Assembly (NCBI RefSeq): GCF_024347575.1
Contig: NZ_AP025503.1
Span: forward strand, 1,798,001 to 1,862,000
DNA length: 64,000 bases
Direction: 5' to 3'
DNA from: Vibrio pelagius
Lineage (GTDB): Bacteria > Pseudomonadota > Gammaproteobacteria > Enterobacterales > Vibrionaceae
Shown one piece after another: positions 1 to 9,265 of this stretch. The first letter of the stretch is position 1. Every line of letters begins with the position of its first letter. The notes below the pieces were generated by a model. The model worked only from the letters and a program-made list of their open reading frames with translations. It searched no databases and had not been told where the DNA came from. Made by a program: the position numbers and the translations under genes.

Positions 1-112
1 CATCATCTTGAGAAACAGGGTTGTCGTTCCAACCACCGCCTAGCCCCATACAGCCGTAAGCAATCTCACTGACGTTGGTTAAATGTTTTGATAAAGGAAG
101 TACGTTTTTCAT
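1..112 (-). CDS. Aldo/keto reductase, N-terminal part (runs off window)
   Basis: The reverse strand from position 112 begins with ATG and reads without a stop to the window edge (37 residues). The visible part has the YGCMGLGGGW motif typical of the first beta strand and loop of NADPH-dependent aldo/keto reductases of the YdhF type, which reduce carbonyl compounds in the cytoplasm. The rest of the gene, with the catalytic Asp-Tyr-Lys-His tetrad, lies outside the window. It is divergent from the LysR gene at 232, the usual layout for a regulator and its target, so control by that regulator is likely. The assignment rests on the N-terminal motif only. Confidence 0.65.
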   Translation of the reverse strand, partial: MKNVLPLSKHLTNVSEIAYGCMGLGGGWNDNPVSQDD

Positions 113-191
113 TGTTCATTCTCGTATTCATGAAATCAGCCTCAATCATATTGTTCTACAAGAAAAACAGAATAGCCTGAATCCGAAATAA

Positions 192-211
192 TTGTTCGTT
201 ATAATGAACAA
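192..211. promoter_or_regulatory. Inverted repeat TTGTTC-N8-GAACAA, probable LysR operator
   Basis: A perfect 6+6 bp dyad, TTGTTC and GAACAA, lies 20 bp before the LysR start, and the TATAAT string at 200-205 falls inside it. Further TTGTTC half sites occur at 112-117 (overlapping the reductase start codon) and 151-156. This fits a LysR-type site that represses its own gene and activates the divergent reductase gene. The function is inferred from position and symmetry. Confidence 0.5.
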
Positions 212-231
212 ATGAAAACTGGAGATAAGAT

Positions 232-1140
232 ATGAATGAGCACAAACGAATAGAAAGGTTGATGTTGTTTGTTGAGCTTGCTCAACAGCTCAACTTCACC
301 AAAGCAGCAGAACAACTGGGGATTTCAAAAAGTTACTTGTCGGAACAGATAAAACGTTTAGAAAGCGACTTAGAGTGTCCGTTGTTAGTCCGGACCACAC
401 GCAGTGTTCGACTCACGCTTCAAGGTGAACGAGCACTTGCTCAAGGATTGGTAATTCGATCTCAAGTCCTCGACCTAGAGCGAAGCGTGTCGGATGAACA
501 TGAAGCGATTAAAGGGGTTTTAAGGATCACAGCACCAAAAATGTTCACAGAGATCTTTCTGTCTGATCTGTGCCAACGCTTCCAAGCGATCTATCCAGAC
601 ATCTATTTCGAAATTAATAGCAGCTACACGACCTATGACCTCAATCGTGAAGATATCGACATTGCGTTTCGAGCGACCAATACTCCACCAGAGAATATGG
701 TGGCTAAAAAGTTATTTTCGTATCAACATGACCTCGTTGCGGCGCCAAGCTATCTAGAAAAGTGTGGTGAACCTAAGTCACTCGACGATCTGCAAGATCA
801 TCAGTGTCTTGCGACCCTACACCAACATGAATGGCCATTTAACAGTGGTAGCGTGCATGTATCTGGCTGGTTATCAAGCAACGAGAACCACCTTTTAAAA
901 CAGCAAGCTGTACACGGCAGCGGTATAATCCGTATCGCGAGTTATTACGTTGCTGAAGAGGTAAAGCAAGGTCGTTTAACACCACTGCTTACCCATGAAT
1001 GCATCGCTAATGGGAATTCCATCTACCTGTTTTATCCTCAAATGGTCTACCCAGCTAGAAAACACAAAGCGTTTGTGCAATTCGTTCAAGACTACTTCAA
1101 AGAGCTTCAACTCAAAAACTCATTCTCTATTCATCAATAA
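232..1140 (+). CDS. LysR-family transcriptional regulator
   Basis: A 302-residue protein of normal LysR length. Residues about 7-66 form the winged helix-turn-helix (NFTKAAEQLGISKSYLSEQI is the recognition region), followed by the periplasmic-binding-protein-like effector domain. A GGAG ribosome site lies 7 bases before the ATG. It is divergent from the aldo/keto reductase gene at 112 with a 119-bp shared promoter carrying a TTGTTC/GAACAA dyad, so it probably controls that enzyme in response to an unknown small molecule. The family is certain; the target is inferred. Confidence 0.9.
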   Translation: MNEHKRIERLMLFVELAQQLNFTKAAEQLGISKSYLSEQIKRLESDLECPLLVRTTRSVRLTLQGERALAQGLVIRSQVLDLERSVSDEHEAIKGVLRITAPKMFTEIFLSDLCQRFQAIYPDIYFEINSSYTTYDLNREDIDIAFRATNTPPENMVAKKLFSYQHDLVAAPSYLEKCGEPKSLDDLQDHQCLATLHQHEWPFNSGSVHVSGWLSSNENHLLKQQAVHGSGIIRIASYYVAEEVKQGRLTPLLTHECIANGNSIYLFYPQMVYPARKHKAFVQFVQDYFKELQLKNSFSIHQ

Positions 1141-1385
1141 CTGATACCGATTTACCAAAAACATACACCAAAACAGGCAACACAATTTGTTACCTTTTCA
1201 TACAGGTTCAAGTGATCGTCTTTCGCGCCGTATCCGAATAACCTTAACATTGTCGGTGTATGTTTATACGCTTTGGCATACATATCGCTCATTTAGAAAA
1301 TGACTTAAAAATGCCATCAAATCGAAACATGAATTTGCGTTACTGAAAATGCCCATTGAGACAATGAGTACAATCAGGAGGATGT

Positions 1386-1574
1386 ATGAAATACTGCCCG
1401 TTCTGCTCGACCGAATTAATCGAAAGACACCATGCACAGGTGTGCCCACGAAATGAGATCGGTGAATGCCGCTTTGATGGCTATGAACATTACGAACAAC
1501 GTATGTTGGCCGACCTTTCGCCAGACAACCTTGATGCGAATAGCAACGTCTATCGTCGAATCCCAGAAAGGTGA
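1386..1574 (+). CDS. Small zinc-ribbon-like protein, 62 aa
   Basis: This short gene has an excellent ribosome binding site (AGGAGG at 1376-1381, four bases before the ATG), the best reason to believe it is translated. The N-terminus MKYCPFCSTELIER has a CxxC knuckle, with two more cysteines at residues 20 and 28, so it could bind one zinc ion; the start resembles the zinc ribbon preceding some NUDIX hydrolases, but no NUDIX box follows. The C-terminus is acidic and polar. No function can be assigned. The gene stands alone between the LysR gene and the convergent transporter. Confidence 0.6.
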   Translation: MKYCPFCSTELIERHHAQVCPRNEIGECRFDGYEHYEQRMLADLSPDNLDANSNVYRRIPER

Positions 1575-1606
1575 TCCACTTCTGACGCTCTTCGAATTAC
1601 GATTCA

Positions 1607-1635
1607 TAAAAAACGCCCTTGCAAAAACAAGGGCG
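1607..1635 (-). terminator. Rho-independent terminator of the BCCT transporter gene
   Basis: An 8-bp perfect stem (CGCCCTTG / CAAGGGCG) with a six-base loop. On the minus strand it is followed by a T run, so it serves the transporter gene that ends at 1664. Confidence 0.8.
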
Positions 1636-1663
1636 TAAAGTCATTACCTAAGTTCACAACACG

Positions 1664-3271
1664 TTATTGTTTCGCGGTATCAGTCGCCACTTTTGGTTGT
1701 TCAACTTCAGTCATAAGACCTTTAATCAGGCTTACACAACCTAGTATTAGGATGATGGTAAACGGCAATGCAGCGATGATTGTAATTGATTGCAGTGCTT
1801 GAATAGATTGCGTGCCACCAATCCACAGCATAACCATTGCAATTGCACCTGAAATGATTGCCCAGACAACTTTTTGGCGAACAGGCACTTCTAACTTACC
1901 GCCTGCAGTCATACCATCGATAACGATAGAACCAGAGTCCAGAGTGGTCACGAAGAATACAATAATAAGCGCAACCGCAATCACAGATAGAATGTTACCT
2001 AGCGGGTAGGCGTCTAACATGTAGAACAAGCTTAGAGAAACATCAGCGATACCCTGATCAATACCCAGTTGTCCAACCTTGTCCATCACTTGCTCAATCG
2101 CCACTCCACCAAAGATAGACATCCAAGCCGTAGTAACAAGCGTAGGGATGATCAGAACGCATAATAGGAACTCACGAACCGTACGGCCTTTAGAGATACG
2201 AGCCACGAACATACCGAAGAACGGTGCGTAGGCTACCCACCATGCCCAGTAAAATACTGTCCAACCATGTAACCAAGTGGTGTCTTCACGACCTGTTGTT
2301 TGACTTAGCGGGATAATGTTCTTCACGTAACCAGTTACCGCTGTCGCAAGCGAGTCTAGAACCGTAGTGAAGTTAAGCACTGCGATAAAACCTAGGAAAA
2401 CAAACGCGATAACCATGTTTAGGTTACTCAGTAGTTTTACACCACCGTCCATACCACGTAGTACAGAAACGATTGCCAGCACCATAATTAACGCAATGAT
2501 TAACTGTTGTAGGAATAGATTGTTCTCTAAACCAAATACATGGCTAATACCACTCGCGGCTTGCGTGCCACCTAAACCAAGTGAAGTCGCTAGACCAAAT
2601 AGTGTTACTAGTACCGTCATCACGTCGATAACGTCGCCTGTTTTACCCCAAACTTTGTCTCCAAGAATTGGGTAGAAAACTGAACGCATCGATAGTGGTA
2701 AACCTTTGTTATAAACAAAGTAAGCAAGGCACAGTGCTGCCATACCGTAAATTGCCCAAGCATGCAGACCCCAGTGGAATACCGTGGCGCCAAGTGCCGC
2801 TTCGCGGCCAGCTTCAGTGTAAGCTTCCGCATTTAATGGTGTGCCGTACCAGTCAGTAAAGAACGCAGTGGGTTCAGCCACACCCCAGAAGATAAGACCA
2901 ATACCCATGCCTGCAGCAAACAGCATCGCAATCCAAGATGTCGTGGTGTAGTCCGCTGTCGCATTTTCGCCACCAAGTCGAATTTTACCCAATGGAGAGA
3001 ATGCTAAACCGATAGCGAAAATGAGTAGAAGGTTCGCGCCCCACATAAATAGGAAATCGAAGTTCGCGAGAACGGCGGCTTTTACCGTGTCAATTGCAGC
3101 TTTTGCATCGCCGGGTGCCATTGCGAGAAGTGTAACAATGAAGAGAATTGAAAGGCCTACCGAAGCCGTGAAAACCGTGTTGTGGACATCCATGCCCCAC
3201 TTATTAATGTTGTCTTGACCGACTTGATAATCTGTTGAATCTATACTGTATTTTTTTGACTTAAAACTCAT
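1664..3271 (-). CDS. BCCT-family betaine/choline/carnitine transporter
   Basis: A 535-residue integral membrane protein with about 12 hydrophobic segments. It has two family hallmarks: GMGIGLIFWGVAEP (the glycine-rich stretch of the third helix, in the form seen in sodium-coupled members such as BetP) and the tryptophan-rich WAWWVAYAPFFGMF segment that forms the substrate box. Such carriers import glycine betaine, choline, carnitine, ectoine or DMSP for osmoprotection, and marine vibrios usually have several paralogues. The lack of a long C-terminal regulatory tail suggests an OpuD/CaiT-size carrier. Exact substrate unknown. Single gene with its own terminator. Confidence 0.92.
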   Translation of the reverse strand: MSFKSKKYSIDSTDYQVGQDNINKWGMDVHNTVFTASVGLSILFIVTLLAMAPGDAKAAIDTVKAAVLANFDFLFMWGANLLLIFAIGLAFSPLGKIRLGGENATADYTTTSWIAMLFAAGMGIGLIFWGVAEPTAFFTDWYGTPLNAEAYTEAGREAALGATVFHWGLHAWAIYGMAALCLAYFVYNKGLPLSMRSVFYPILGDKVWGKTGDVIDVMTVLVTLFGLATSLGLGGTQAASGISHVFGLENNLFLQQLIIALIMVLAIVSVLRGMDGGVKLLSNLNMVIAFVFLGFIAVLNFTTVLDSLATAVTGYVKNIIPLSQTTGREDTTWLHGWTVFYWAWWVAYAPFFGMFVARISKGRTVREFLLCVLIIPTLVTTAWMSIFGGVAIEQVMDKVGQLGIDQGIADVSLSLFYMLDAYPLGNILSVIAVALIIVFFVTTLDSGSIVIDGMTAGGKLEVPVRQKVVWAIISGAIAMVMLWIGGTQSIQALQSITIIAALPFTIILILGCVSLIKGLMTEVEQPKVATDTAKQ

Positions 3272-3627
3272 AAATTAAGGTGTACACATATTCGACAATT
3301 CGAATATAAGGACCAACTCCATATCCAATTAAAATTTGATCAGCGCGCCGTACCATATAAAAGGGTGAAAATAAGTGAATTTAATCAATCACTTACGGCG
3401 TCTTGCTCAATCCCGATGGCGCTATTATAACACAGAATAAAACATTTTTTTGGTAACCCCTGCGTATTAGCCCACCAAGGTCAGTATAAATATCTGATTA
3501 TAAAGGTTTTATTAGTGGTAACTTTTTTCAAAAAATAATTAGAGTACAAATTAATTTTTGTCTTGAATGAGTGAATTATTGACGTTAGCAAACGACGACT
3601 GATGTGTTCGTGTTATCTACGGCATAA
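3272..3627. other. Intergenic region upstream of the transporter gene
   Basis: About 355 AT-rich bases without a credible gene. It must hold the BCCT transporter promoter (minus strand); A/T-rich stretches around 3280-3330 and 3420-3550 are compatible with promoter elements, but no specific operator was recognised. Confidence 0.5.
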
Positions 3628-3665
3628 AAAAATGCAGTTGACTCATACGAGCACAACTGCATTTT
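3628..3665. terminator. Bidirectional terminator after the DUF2058 gene
   Basis: The stem AATGCAGTTG / CAACTGCATT has A/T runs on both sides. It lies 26 bp past the stop of the minus-strand DUF2058 gene. Confidence 0.8.
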
Positions 3666-3690
3666 TAATTCGTTAAGGCTTAGTGCCTAA

Positions 3691-4212
3691 TTACCACATC
3701 AAATCATCCGGTACGACGAAATCTTTGTACGGGTCATCTTCATCAACCACTTCTTCTGAAGTAGTCTGAGTATCAACGATAGACTCTTCGTCACGCATCG
3801 CAATCTTGTTCGCAACGCTGGTCGGGATAATCACGTATCCTTCGCCATCACGAGCAATACTTAAAATACCTTTACTTAGCTGCTTTTGAGTCAACTCTTC
3901 AACGTAAAGGTGTTTAACTAACGTACCGTCAGTAAAGTTGTATTTGATCTCGCCATCTTTTTGCTCGATCTTATTCATCGCAATCAACTGTTTCACCTGA
4001 GCTTTTATTTCTTTGCTCAGTTGTTTCTCTTTCATTTGTTGATTCAGCTCTTTGTCTTTCGCTTGTTGTGCCAAACGGTTCTCTTCTGCGGCAGCTTTCG
4101 CCTCGCGCGCTTGAACGCGTGACTTCTTAGAGCCTTTCTTTGCTTTTTTCAGCTTTTTCTCATTAACCAAGCCAGCTTTCAGCATCTGCTCTTGGAGTGT
4201 TAACTTTGCCAT
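3691..4212 (-). CDS. DUF2058 family protein (YaiL-like)
   Basis: A 173-residue, highly charged protein. Residues about 1-75 are a lysine/glutamine-rich coiled-coil-like segment, the middle (about 76-135) is a compact conserved domain ending near VIIPTSVANKI, and the tail is very acidic. This matches the YaiL/DUF2058 family, annotated in other gamma-proteobacteria as a nucleoprotein or polynucleotide-associated protein. The biochemical role is unknown; the basic N-terminus suggests nucleic acid binding. Single gene with its own terminator. Confidence 0.85.
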   Translation of the reverse strand: MAKLTLQEQMLKAGLVNEKKLKKAKKGSKKSRVQAREAKAAAEENRLAQQAKDKELNQQMKEKQLSKEIKAQVKQLIAMNKIEQKDGEIKYNFTDGTLVKHLYVEELTQKQLSKGILSIARDGEGYVIIPTSVANKIAMRDEESIVDTQTTSEEVVDEDDPYKDFVVPDDLMW

Positions 4213-4363
4213 GACTTTCCCAGTTCAGGATTAAAAACGGCACTATCATACCTGTTTTTTGTCATTCTGTTTATATCCCCTACTCGGTTTATGACAAGGA
4301 TAAAGAGTCAAATTGCTAAACTTGCTGTTATTCACACCCTAAAATCTATTCACGCCCTAGAAA

Positions 4364-5422
4364 CTAGGACAAACGTTGGCGAAATTGTACGGGCGTCTGT
4401 TTCATCCACCCCTTAAATGCGCGTCTGAAGTTAGCTGAATCACTGTATCCAAGGCGCTCACCGATATCTTCTACACTGATGTCGGTATTTAGTAGCAACT
4501 CTTTCGCCAGTTCTCGACGCACTTCGGCAAGTAAATCATGGTAGCTCGTCGCCTCTTTTGAGAGCTCCCGTCGCAATGTTCGTGAGGAGCAACCAAATTC
4601 CTCCGCTAATTGCTCAATCGTCGGAAACTGACCAGGTTCTTGATAAAGCATAGATCTCACTTGATTACTCAAAATAGAAGGGGAGCCCAGACTCGACATA
4701 ATGCTATGGCAAGATGCCAAATAACGCTCGAGAGTCGCAGCATCATGATTCGGCAGTGGTTTGTGGAGTAAATCACGATCAAAGCGGAGTTCACACAACA
4801 TGTGGTTAAATTCAACCTGACAACCAAACCGATGCCGGTATTTATTACCATGCCCAGACAATGAATACATAGGCTCAGGATAAGAGAGACGCAACGCATT
4901 GAGCTTGAGAGGCTGGCGAGTTAGTTGATAAAACAGAGAAACAAGAGAACTGAAAAAGTACTCGCAGCAAAAAGGTAACATTTCACCGATATCCAAAGAG
5001 TTCTCGATTCGAATGATTGCTTCATCGGCGTCTTGAATCAATGCTACGGAGAATATCGGACCGTTGAGCCTAAGATATTTGAAACCACTTTTAACGGCTT
5101 GCAACACGTTTTCACTCGTCGCTAGCACGTAACCTAGCACGCCAAAATGGTTCAACCTCGCCTGCTGCCCAAGCCACAAACCCAGCCCCTCTTGAGGCAG
5201 TAGACGATTCACCGCCTTGAACACAATCAACTTGTCGGCAAAGCTAAGTTGAATATTCGGATCTTGCCAATCAATGTTAACTAGACCAAGAGAAGACAGT
5301 AGCGCTTTGCCATTGATACCACGAGTTTCTAAGCTATCAAACAGCAATGCAATATCTAAGCTTCCCAACGGTTGATAAGCACTACTTGGCTGATATGCCG
5401 CCAATATTTTCTCTTCTGTCAT
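4364..5422 (-). CDS. AraC-family regulator with AraC-type N-terminal domain
   Basis: A 352-residue protein. Residues about 20-210 match the arabinose-binding-like domain of the OruR/ArgR/GbdR group, and residues about 250-350 form the double helix-turn-helix of AraC proteins (GCSSRTLRRELS and GYSDSANFRRAFKGW are the two recognition regions). It is divergent from the DUF2804 gene, with 187 bp between the starts, so it may control the DUF2804/sterol-desaturase pair. Members of this group often respond to fatty acids or amino-acid derivatives, which would suit a lipid-modifying neighbour; that is inference. Confidence 0.88.
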   Translation of the reverse strand: MTEEKILAAYQPSSAYQPLGSLDIALLFDSLETRGINGKALLSSLGLVNIDWQDPNIQLSFADKLIVFKAVNRLLPQEGLGLWLGQQARLNHFGVLGYVLATSENVLQAVKSGFKYLRLNGPIFSVALIQDADEAIIRIENSLDIGEMLPFCCEYFFSSLVSLFYQLTRQPLKLNALRLSYPEPMYSLSGHGNKYRHRFGCQVEFNHMLCELRFDRDLLHKPLPNHDAATLERYLASCHSIMSSLGSPSILSNQVRSMLYQEPGQFPTIEQLAEEFGCSSRTLRRELSKEATSYHDLLAEVRRELAKELLLNTDISVEDIGERLGYSDSANFRRAFKGWMKQTPVQFRQRLS

Positions 5423-5609
5423 GACTGTTCCATCATCCGTCGTCGGCTTCCCTTCTAATTAATAATTGAGTTGGCCTCTCTATTGGAACTTTACCATCTC
5501 CAAATCCCACAGCGTGAGAGCAAACCCAATGGTGTCCGATAATGACCTAACTTTTCGCTAAGTGGCTAGCTAGAATAGCCATTATGTTAATGCCATGTAA
5601 ACTTTAATC

Positions 5610-6647
5610 ATGATTAAACCTGAAACCATCCACAAAGCGCCGAGAAGTATTATTGATTCTCAGGGCAAGCCTGTTTTTGGTCAGTTCGATACTATCCCCC
5701 ATGAGCTCGATATAGAGAGGTTCGATTATCGTAACGTCATGGATAATCCAGCCAGTCGATGGCAACGCTACTTTCATTACAAGCAGTTCCAATTTGTCAG
5801 CGTGGTTACCGCAGACTATGTGATTGGAGTAGCAATCGCCGATATCAGGTATCTTGGCTCTGCATTCTGTTATGTATACAACATCAACGAAAATAGTCTC
5901 GAAGAGCAATCTTGGCTTCGCCCACTCTCTTTCGACAAAGTGGTGACCTCTTCTCCACATCAAGGGGTTACCCACATTGCTCGCGGCCAGATCCAATTCA
6001 AGATCAATCAAGGCGACTGGACAGTAGAAATCAATACTAAGCTCGTACAAGCCAACCTTAAACTCAAAGTTAGAGAAGACAGTCAGCCGCTTTCTATGAC
6101 GACACCCACTGGATATTCAGGGTGGACCTACACCCAAAAACACAACGCACTTTCAGTCAGTGGGAAGTTGACCGTTAACAACCATGAAGTTGAGCTCGAC
6201 TACGCCTTAGGAGGCTACGACTTTTCAGCGGGTTATATGCGTCGTGAAACGAGCTGGCGCTGGGCAAGCATTAACACTCATCTGTTAGGAGAATCATCAA
6301 AGCGGATTCAATTGGGGATGAATCTAGCAGCGGGCGTTAACGAAACTGGAACCTGTGAGAACGCGCTTTGGATAGACGGTAAAAAACATCTACTTCCTGC
6401 CGTCCATTTTGAATTTAACCGTGATGACACCGCTCAACCTTGGCAAATTTACTCTGAAGATCGACGGATTGATCTCACTTTTACTCCTCGTAATAAACGC
6501 AGTGAAAAGCTCAATTTTATCGTACTCAAGAGCAATTTCCGTCAGTTCATCGGTCATTTTTCGGGCTCGATAAAGGATAACAATGGGGTCACCCACCAGC
6601 TTGAGCATGTACTTGGATTAACCGAAGATCATTTCGCGTGCTGGTAA
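5610..6647 (+). CDS. DUF2804 domain-containing protein
   Basis: A 345-residue protein without signal peptide, matching DUF2804, a beta-rich family related in fold to lipocalin-like hydroxyneurosporene-synthase/AttH proteins. Tryptophan and aromatic motifs (GYSGWTYTQK, RRETSWRWAS) are scattered through it as in that fold, which binds hydrophobic molecules. The function is not established. It is 65 bp upstream of a sterol-desaturase-family gene on the same strand and divergent from an AraC regulator, which suggests a role in lipid or hydrophobic-compound metabolism. Confidence 0.8.
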   Translation: MIKPETIHKAPRSIIDSQGKPVFGQFDTIPHELDIERFDYRNVMDNPASRWQRYFHYKQFQFVSVVTADYVIGVAIADIRYLGSAFCYVYNINENSLEEQSWLRPLSFDKVVTSSPHQGVTHIARGQIQFKINQGDWTVEINTKLVQANLKLKVREDSQPLSMTTPTGYSGWTYTQKHNALSVSGKLTVNNHEVELDYALGGYDFSAGYMRRETSWRWASINTHLLGESSKRIQLGMNLAAGVNETGTCENALWIDGKKHLLPAVHFEFNRDDTAQPWQIYSEDRRIDLTFTPRNKRSEKLNFIVLKSNFRQFIGHFSGSIKDNNGVTHQLEHVLGLTEDHFACW

Positions 6648-6712
6648 GAGAAGTTACATCCAATCACATAGATCTCCCCTAACACTGTTATAAATACACA
6701 CCGAGGCATTAG

Positions 6713-7561
6713 ATGAACATAGAGTCGCTCATCAATAACCCAGAATGGTTACTTGTGGTACTAGCACCGCTTTTTATTGCTTGTATGCTCGCAGAGTATT
6801 TGATTGGACAAAAGCAGGGACAGCTTCCTGAAAATTCGCGCTATACGATTACGGAAGTCGCTTGTAATTTTACCTTGGCGGGGATGCATCAACTTTCCGA
6901 TTTAGTGACGGGGCTATTCGTGGCTTACCTGTACCTTTGGCTTTTTGATTGGCGGCTCATAGATGTTGAAATGGGGCTAGCCAGCTTCCTATGCCTAATG
7001 ATTTTGCAAGATTTCTGTTACTACTGGTTTCACCGTGCCAGCCACAGAACACGTTGGATGTGGGCATCGCATGTTGCTCACCATAGTTCTGAACGAATGA
7101 ATTTTAGTACCGCATTCCGTCAAAGCTTAATGTATCCAGTATCAGGTATGTGGATCTTCTGGCTGCCATTGGTGATCATCGGTTTTGAACCTAAATGGGT
7201 GGTCTTTGTCGTGCTTCTCAACCTTGGTCTACAGTTCTTCGTTCATACTCAATGGATACGGACACTAGGCCCCTTAGAGTGGGTGTTCAACACACCTTCT
7301 CATCATCGTGTTCATCATGGCCGTAACCCACAATACATCGACAAAAACTACGCAGGCGTACTCATCATTTGGGACAAGTTGTTTGGCACTTTTGAGCCGG
7401 AAGTGGAAACCGTTCGCTATGGAACGACTAAGCCAGTCAACAGCGACAATCCTATCACCGTCACCTTCCAAGAGTGGAAACTCATATTCCGAGATTTAAC
7501 AAACAGAGAATACAGCTGGCGAACAAAGCTAAAAATGATGTTCGTACCACCAACAGACTGA
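6713..7561 (+). CDS. Sterol desaturase / fatty acid hydroxylase family membrane protein
   Basis: A 282-residue membrane protein with several hydrophobic segments (about residues 12-28, 50-105, 140-180) and the histidine clusters that bind the di-iron centre: HRASH, HVAHHS and HRVHHG. These identify the fatty acid hydroxylase superfamily, which uses oxygen to hydroxylate or desaturate lipids in the inner membrane. Substrate unknown; many marine bacteria have such an enzyme next to unknown genes. It probably forms an operon with the DUF2804 gene. Confidence 0.88.
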   Translation: MNIESLINNPEWLLVVLAPLFIACMLAEYLIGQKQGQLPENSRYTITEVACNFTLAGMHQLSDLVTGLFVAYLYLWLFDWRLIDVEMGLASFLCLMILQDFCYYWFHRASHRTRWMWASHVAHHSSERMNFSTAFRQSLMYPVSGMWIFWLPLVIIGFEPKWVVFVVLLNLGLQFFVHTQWIRTLGPLEWVFNTPSHHRVHHGRNPQYIDKNYAGVLIIWDKLFGTFEPEVETVRYGTTKPVNSDNPITVTFQEWKLIFRDLTNREYSWRTKLKMMFVPPTD

Positions 7562-7760
7562 GAGAGATACATCTTCTTAATTTAGCTGAATTAATACGTT
7601 TTGATACGCTGAGCCATGGCATCGTGCTTAATTGAATAGTAATGCATCGATTTGATGAAATTTATTTACAATGCCGCTTGCACCCTCACCGCCTCCTGTC
7701 AGATACTGAAGAAAAGTTAACTTCAGTCACAGTAGACCCTATCTACTGTCAGGATATTCC

Positions 7761-9185
7761 ATGAGCTCAGATAATCAGCCAACCTACTTCTTCTTCGATT
7801 ACGAAACTTGGGGAACGAGCCCAGCCAAAGATCGACCAAGTCAATTTGCGGGTGTTCGCACCGACCAAGATTTCAACATCATTGGAGATCCACTGGTTAT
7901 CTATTGCCAACCACCCGCTGATTATCTACCAGCACCTGAAGCTGCATTGATTACGCGAATCACCCCACAGAAAGCAATGTCACAAGGCCTACCAGAGCCT
8001 GAGTTCATCGCTAAAATTCATGCAGAGTTATCTAAGCCAAACACAACTAGTCTTGGGTATAACAGTATTCGATTCGACGATGAAGTGACTCGTTATACCT
8101 GTTACCGCAACTTTATCGATCCATATGCATGGAGCTGGCAAAACGGTAACTCTCGTTGGGATCTATTAGATGTGATGCGCGCCGTGCACGCGTTGCGTCC
8201 CGACGGCATCGTTTGGCCGGAGAATGAAGAAGGGTTCCCAAGCTTTAAACTAGAGCACTTGTCTGTTGCTAACGGTATTGAACACGAAAATGCGCATGAC
8301 GCGATGGCTGACGTTATCGCAACCATTGAGCTGGCAAAGAAAATTAAAGCCGCTCAACCGAAAATGTTCGACTACCTATACAACATGCGCCACAAGCGTA
8401 AACTGAATGAGCTGATCGACATTGTAAACATGACACCACTGATGCACGTGTCTGGCATGTTGGGGAAAGAGTGCAACTACACCAGTTGGATTGTTCCAAT
8501 GGCTTGGCACCCGACCAATCAAAACGCGGTTATCGTTGTTGATCTAGCGAAAGACCCAGCACCACTGCTTGAATTAGACGCAGATGAATTGCGTGAACGA
8601 CTCTACACCAAACACAGCGAATTGGGCCCAGATGAGCGACCTGTACCGATTAAACTCGTGCAACTGAATAAGTGCCCTATTCTTGCTCCTGCGAAAACAC
8701 TAACAGCCGAAAATGCTGAAACCATTGGCATTGATCGTCAGCAATGTCTCGCAAACTTAGCGATTCTTCGTGAACACCCAGAGATTCGCGAAAAACTGAT
8801 TGGTCTTTACTCTGTTGAGCGCGAATACGAGAAAGACGACGATGTTGATACTCAGCTTTACGATGGTTTCTTCTCTCCGTCAGATAAAGCCGCAATGGAT
8901 ATTATTCGCCAAACCGAACCAAACAACCTTGCAGCACTCGACATCAGCTTTGCCGACGAACGTATAGAACCCCTTCTGTTCCGTTACAAAGCGCGTCACT
9001 ACCCTTGGACGTTAGATGAATCAGAACAGCAAAAATGGGCTAATCACTGTCGTGAGTTTTACGAAAGTCGACTTGAAGAGTACATGCTCAACCTTGAGAA
9101 TCTTGCTCATGAGCATGAAAACGACGAAAAGAAGATGGCGATACTCAAAGCGGTATATCAATACGTTGAGAAATTAGCGAGTTAA
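7761..9185 (+). CDS. sbcB: Exodeoxyribonuclease I
   Basis: A 474-residue cytoplasmic 3'-5' exonuclease acting on single-stranded DNA, of the length of E. coli SbcB (475). The DEDDh active site begins with FFDYETWGT near residue 11, continues with GYNSIRFDDE and ends with ENAHDAMADV around residue 174; the C-terminal SH3-like and helical domains follow. The enzyme works in mismatch repair and limits RecF-type recombination. Monocistronic, with a hairpin at 9217-9239. Confidence 0.96.
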   Translation: MSSDNQPTYFFFDYETWGTSPAKDRPSQFAGVRTDQDFNIIGDPLVIYCQPPADYLPAPEAALITRITPQKAMSQGLPEPEFIAKIHAELSKPNTTSLGYNSIRFDDEVTRYTCYRNFIDPYAWSWQNGNSRWDLLDVMRAVHALRPDGIVWPENEEGFPSFKLEHLSVANGIEHENAHDAMADVIATIELAKKIKAAQPKMFDYLYNMRHKRKLNELIDIVNMTPLMHVSGMLGKECNYTSWIVPMAWHPTNQNAVIVVDLAKDPAPLLELDADELRERLYTKHSELGPDERPVPIKLVQLNKCPILAPAKTLTAENAETIGIDRQQCLANLAILREHPEIREKLIGLYSVEREYEKDDDVDTQLYDGFFSPSDKAAMDIIRQTEPNNLAALDISFADERIEPLLFRYKARHYPWTLDESEQQKWANHCREFYESRLEEYMLNLENLAHEHENDEKKMAILKAVYQYVEKLAS

Positions 9186-9216
9186 ATTAAAAGTGTCGTC
9201 ATTCTAAAGCCTTAAA

Positions 9217-9239
9217 TAACGGCTACTCGTTAGCCGTTA
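9217..9239. terminator. Hairpin between sbcB and the LrgA-like gene
   Basis: A 9-bp stem TAACGGCTA / TAGCCGTTA with a 5-base loop. There is no T run, so it is either a weak terminator or a partial attenuator ahead of the LrgA/LrgB genes. Confidence 0.5.
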
Positions 9240-9265
9240 TCCATTAACTCAGAAAGAGACCCCCT

